Assembly (NCBI GenBank): GCA_005798925.1
Contig: SYID01000025.1
Location: 1-8,640, forward strand
DNA from: Verrucomicrobiota bacterium
Lineage (GTDB): Bacteria > Verrucomicrobiota > Verrucomicrobiia > Opitutales > UBA953
Direction: 5' to 3'
DNA length: 8,640 nt
Below are positions 5,548-8,640 of the stretch, in pieces. The notes under the pieces are model-generated. The model was not told the DNA's origin. It did not search any database and saw nothing but the letters and a program-made list of their open reading frames with translations. Numbering within the stretch: position 1 is the first letter of the stretch; each line of letters starts with the position of its first letter. A program made the translations under genes and the position numbers.

Positions 5548-8094
5548 ATGAAGACCCTGCTTGCCGTCTTGGCTCTGCTTGTCGGAGCCACGTCCGCCTT
5601 CGCCCTGAACAAGGGGAATGCCGGCCCGAAGGACGTCACGCTCAAGTTCGACCTCCCCGCCCCGGCCCCCCTCTCGCCCGAGGAGGCCCTGAAGTCCTTC
5701 CGCCTGCCGCCCGGTTTCCGCATCGAACTCGTCGCGAGCGAACCGATGATCGAAACGCCCGTCGCGATCAGCTTCGATGACCAAGGCCGGATGTACGTGG
5801 TAGAAATGCGCGGGTACATGCGCGACGTCGACGGCACCACGGAGAAGGAACCCATCGGCCGCGTCTCCCTGCTCACCGATGCCGACGGCGACGGCCGCAT
5901 GGACCGCGCGACGGCCTTTGCTGATAATATGGTCATGCCGCGTGGGGTGATGCCGGTCAAAGGCGGCGCATTGGTCGCCGAACCGCCGAACCTCTTCTTC
6001 TGCCGCGACCTCGACGGCGACGGCAAGGCCGAGAGCCGCACGATCGTGGCGTCCGACTACGGCACCTTCGGCGGCCAGCCGGAACACATGGCCAACACGC
6101 CGACCTGGGCGATGGACAACCGTATCTACTCCGCGGGCTATGGCGTGAGCTTCCGCCTGCAAGGCGATACGTGGCAGCGCGGACCCGGTCTCGGCCGCGG
6201 CCAGTGGGGCCTCTGCCAGGACGACGCCGGACGCCTGTTCTTCAACTACAACTCCGACCTCCTTCGCGCCGATCTCCTGCCCGCCGCGGCCTTCTCGCGC
6301 AATCCGCTCCTGCGCACGGCCTCTTCGGTGAACTTCCAGGTGATGAGAGACCAGGCGGTCTTCCCCTCGCACCCGACGCCCGGGGTCAACCGTGGCTACG
6401 ACCCGAAGACCCTGCGCGCCGACGGCACGCTCGCCCGCGCGACCTCCACCTGCGGCGCCGTGGTCTACCGGGGCGACGCCTTCCCGGCCGAATACCGCGG
6501 CGACGCCTTCGTCCCCGAGCCGTCCTCCAACCTCGTGAAGCGCCTCAAGCTCACGGAGAAGGACGGCGTGATCGCCGCCGAAGACGCCCACCCGGGCACG
6601 GAGTTCCTGACGTCCACCGACGAACGCTTCCGGCCGGTGATGATGGCCAACGGACCTGACGGCGCCCTCTACGTCGTGGACATGTATCGCGGCATGCTCC
6701 AGCACCCCGGTTTCCTGACGCACTACCTGATGGCCAACATCAAGGCGCGTAAGCTCGAGACGCCCGTCAACCAAGGACGCATCTGGCGCATCGTGCGCGA
6801 TGACAAGGCGGCTCCGAAGAAGACGGTCCTGCAGGCCGGCGTCGCGGACCGCGTCGCCCGTCTCTCCCACCCTAACGGCTGGGTCCGCGACGCCGCCCAG
6901 CGGCTGCTCGTCGAAAGCGGTGACGCGGCCGCCGCCCCCGCCTTGCGCGCCCTGCTCGCCGACGCCGCCGCCCCCGCCGTGACGCGCCTGCACGCGCTCT
7001 GGACCTTGGATGGACTCGGCGCCATCACGCCGGACGACGTCCGCACCGCCCTCAAGGACCAGGACGTCCAAGTCCGCGCCGCCGCCGTGCGCCTCGCCTC
7101 GGCGGACCTCCTTCCCGACCTGCTTGCGGTGAAGGACGACTCCGCCCCGCTCGTGCTCGCCCATCTCGCGATCCGCCTTTCGGCCGTCAACCAGCCCGCC
7201 GCGGACCGCACGCTCGCCGAACTCCTCGCCCGCCATGGCAAGAACGCCCTCATCCGCGAAGGCGCCCTGTCCGGGGCCCGCGGCCGGGAAGTCGCCCTCG
7301 CCCAAGCCGTCGCCGCGGTCGCCACGCGCGCCAACCTGACCGAGACCGGCCCGGTGCTCGAAGCCTTGGCCGCGCTCGTCTCGCAGGCCGGAAAAGGCGG
7401 CCCGTTCGAACAGATGCTCGCGGTCGCCGTGACGCTCGACGACCGGACCAACCTCCGCGACGCGGTGCTCCGCGGCCTCGATCAGACCATCCGTGACGCG
7501 AAGACCAAGAAGACGTCGCCGCTGAAGACCATCTGGCTGAGTTCCGAACCGACCGCGCTCCCGAAGCTGCGCGCCACCGTGAAATCCGCCGGCGGCCTCG
7601 CCAACCTGACCTCGCTCTCCTCCCGCCTCGCGTGGATGGGCAAGCCCGGCGCCCCGGCCGCCCCCAAAGTCACGGCCCTCACCAAGGACGAGCTGGCGCG
7701 CTTCGAGAAGGGCAAGGTCATCTTCACGTCGCTCTGCGCTCCTTGCCACCAACCGCACGGCTATGGCCTCGACGGCCTCGCCCCGCCCCTCGTCGACAGC
7801 GACTGGGTGCTCGGCAAGCCCGACGTCACCGCGAAGATCGTCCTCAACGGACTCGGCGGCCCGGTCAAGGTCGGCAACCGCACCTGGGACCTTTCCATGC
7901 CGCCGATGGGCATGCTCAGCGACGAAGACGTCGCCGGCGTGCTGACCTACATCCGCCGCGAGTGGGAGCACAACGGCTCGCCCGTCGACGCCAAGTTCGT
8001 CGCCGGCGTGCGCAAGCAGAGCGCCGACCATCCCAATTCCTGGACCGCCGACGAACTCCGCCCTCCGTCCAGGAAGACGGCCCAAGCCAAATAA
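5548..8094 (+). CDS. secreted PVC-type beta-propeller / HEAT-repeat / cytochrome c protein
   Basis: This 848-residue protein has a Sec signal peptide (MKTLLAVLALLVGATSAFA, cleavage near residue 19). Residues 50-410 form a glucose/sorbosone dehydrogenase-like propeller of the type called 'membrane-bound dehydrogenase domain' in PVC bacteria ('PPGFRIELVASEPMIETPVAISFDDQGRMYVVEMR', later 'VDMYRGMLQHPGFLTHYL' and 'GRIWRIVRDD'). Two DxDGDG calcium-loop-like motifs start at D111 and D154. Residues about 430-690 are Ala/Leu-rich helices in HEAT-like repeats ('LSHPNGWVRDAAQRLL', 'ALKDQDVQVRAAAVRLA'). The C-terminal domain is a monoheme cytochrome c: C730-A-P-C733-H734 binds heme, and M787 (or M784) in 'SMPPMGM' is the likely distal ligand. 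The layout suggests oxidation of a sugar or alcohol with electrons passed to the heme; the substrate is unknown and activity is unproven. It starts 78 bp after the esterase gene, has its own AGGAAG site, and lies 6 bp before the sulfatase gene, so those two are probably co-transcribed. Confidence 0.93.
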   Translation: MKTLLAVLALLVGATSAFALNKGNAGPKDVTLKFDLPAPAPLSPEEALKSFRLPPGFRIELVASEPMIETPVAISFDDQGRMYVVEMRGYMRDVDGTTEKEPIGRVSLLTDADGDGRMDRATAFADNMVMPRGVMPVKGGALVAEPPNLFFCRDLDGDGKAESRTIVASDYGTFGGQPEHMANTPTWAMDNRIYSAGYGVSFRLQGDTWQRGPGLGRGQWGLCQDDAGRLFFNYNSDLLRADLLPAAAFSRNPLLRTASSVNFQVMRDQAVFPSHPTPGVNRGYDPKTLRADGTLARATSTCGAVVYRGDAFPAEYRGDAFVPEPSSNLVKRLKLTEKDGVIAAEDAHPGTEFLTSTDERFRPVMMANGPDGALYVVDMYRGMLQHPGFLTHYLMANIKARKLETPVNQGRIWRIVRDDKAAPKKTVLQAGVADRVARLSHPNGWVRDAAQRLLVESGDAAAAPALRALLADAAAPAVTRLHALWTLDGLGAITPDDVRTALKDQDVQVRAAAVRLASADLLPDLLAVKDDSAPLVLAHLAIRLSAVNQPAADRTLAELLARHGKNALIREGALSGARGREVALAQAVAAVATRANLTETGPVLEALAALVSQAGKGGPFEQMLAVAVTLDDRTNLRDAVLRGLDQTIRDAKTKKTSPLKTIWLSSEPTALPKLRATVKSAGGLANLTSLSSRLAWMGKPGAPAAPKVTALTKDELARFEKGKVIFTSLCAPCHQPHGYGLDGLAPPLVDSDWVLGKPDVTAKIVLNGLGGPVKVGNRTWDLSMPPMGMLSDEDVAGVLTYIRREWEHNGSPVDAKFVAGVRKQSADHPNSWTADELRPPSRKTAQAK

Positions 8095-8100
8095 TCCGTC

Positions 8101-8640
8101 ATGCCGACCGTCCGTTCGCTGCTCGCCCTCCTCGCCCTGTGTGCGTCGGCCGGGGCGGCCCCCAAGCCTAATATCGTCGTCATCCTCGTCGATGACATGG
8201 GATTCTCGGATCTCGGCTGCTACGGCGGCGAGATCCCCACGCCGAATCTCGACGCGCTCGCCAAGAACGGACTGCGGTTCACCCAGTTCTACAACACCGC
8301 GCGCTGCTGCCCGACGCGCTCCTCGCTCCTGACCGGACTCTACCCGCATCAGGCCGGGGTCGGCTGGATGACCGACGACCAGAAGCTGCCCGGTTACGAA
8401 GGGCGCCTCAACGACCGCTGCGTGACCATGGCCGAGGTCCTGCGCCCCGCTGGCTACCTCACCGCGATGACCGGCAAGTGGCACGTCGGCCAGAACCACG
8501 GCGTCACGCCGAAATCCCGCGGCTTCGACCGAAGCCTCAACGCCGCCGCCGGGGGTTTCTACTTCGCCGACGCCTCACGCGCCGGACTCTTCCTCGATGA
8601 CGAGAAGCTCGCCAAGGATGACCCTCGCCTCCCGAACGAC
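8101..8640 (+). CDS. secreted family S1 sulfatase, 3' partial
   Basis: The frame runs from ATG 8101 to the right edge without a stop (180 residues seen; family members are usually 450-600). A Sec signal peptide covers residues 1-20 (LLALLALCASAGAA; the Cys at 14 does not fit a lipobox because Leu precedes it). The sulfatase core follows: 'NIVVILVDDMGFSDLGCYGG' with metal ligands D31 and D32, then C69-C-P-T-R73-SSLLTG, the Cys-type CxPxR signature in which C69 would be converted to formylglycine, and 'TGKWHVG' with K126 and H128. It should hydrolyse sulfate esters, most likely on a glycan; the subfamily cannot be fixed from this part. Activation needs a formylglycine-generating enzyme, which is not in the window. 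The start is 6 bp after the cytochrome gene's stop and lacks a Shine-Dalgarno site at normal distance, so translational coupling is likely. Confidence 0.95.
   Translation, partial: MPTVRSLLALLALCASAGAAPKPNIVVILVDDMGFSDLGCYGGEIPTPNLDALAKNGLRFTQFYNTARCCPTRSSLLTGLYPHQAGVGWMTDDQKLPGYEGRLNDRCVTMAEVLRPAGYLTAMTGKWHVGQNHGVTPKSRGFDRSLNAAAGGFYFADASRAGLFLDDEKLAKDDPRLPND

Noticed and set aside
4153..8499. 1448-codon open frame on the minus strand
   Set aside because: It runs codon-in-register opposite three well-supported + strand genes and both gaps between them, is dominated by G, A, R, V and E, and shows no recognisable domain. Lack of CTA/TTA/TCA sense codons in GC-rich DNA explains it.

Overview
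The window looks like part of a GC-rich chromosome from the Planctomycetota-Verrucomicrobiota (PVC) group. Three of its five genes belong to families concentrated there: a DUF1549/DUF1553 (PSCyt2/PSD1) protein, a DUF1501 protein, and a long beta-propeller/HEAT/cytochrome c protein. A family S1 sulfatase and a sialate O-acetylesterase-type esterase fit the same picture. I lean towards Verrucomicrobiota because of the N-terminal 'RRYFFQECALGVGKIALASL' style of the DUF1501 protein and the sparse use of Shine-Dalgarno sites. This is an inference without any phylogeny.

Layout: all five genes lie on the + strand. (1) 1-2182: DUF1549/DUF1553 protein, cut off by the left edge. (2) 2290-3714: DUF1501 protein with a Tat-type signal. 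(3) 3922-5469: secreted SGNH esterase of the sialate O-acetylesterase family. (4) 5548-8094: secreted propeller/HEAT/monoheme cytochrome c protein. (5) 8101-8640: Cys-type sulfatase, cut off by the right edge. No RNA genes, CRISPR arrays, transposases or phage genes are visible. There is no gene-free stretch longer than 300 bases; the largest gap is 207 bp (3715-3921).

How the genes may work together: every product whose N-terminus is visible carries an export signal, so the cluster encodes extracytoplasmic proteins. An esterase that removes O-acetyl groups next to a sulfatase suggests decoration removal from an acetylated, sulfated glycan. The DUF1549/DUF1553-DUF1501 pair and the heme protein are a recurrent set in this phylum group, but their reaction is unknown. 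A role in oxidising sugars or passing electrons is an inference from the propeller and heme motifs.

The least ordinary part is the intergenic DNA. The 107-bp gap between genes 1 and 2 holds two unrelated four-unit heptamer arrays, one just after the stop codon and one just before the next start codon. The 207-bp gap between genes 2 and 3 holds two hexamer arrays (AGGGGY type) in opposite orientations, bracketed by inverted GCCTAGG/CCTAGGC copies and enclosing a perfect 7-bp-arm palindrome. Three of the four arrays share one pattern: unit 4 equals unit 1, and unit 3 carries a complementary-base transversion. I know of no named element matching this.
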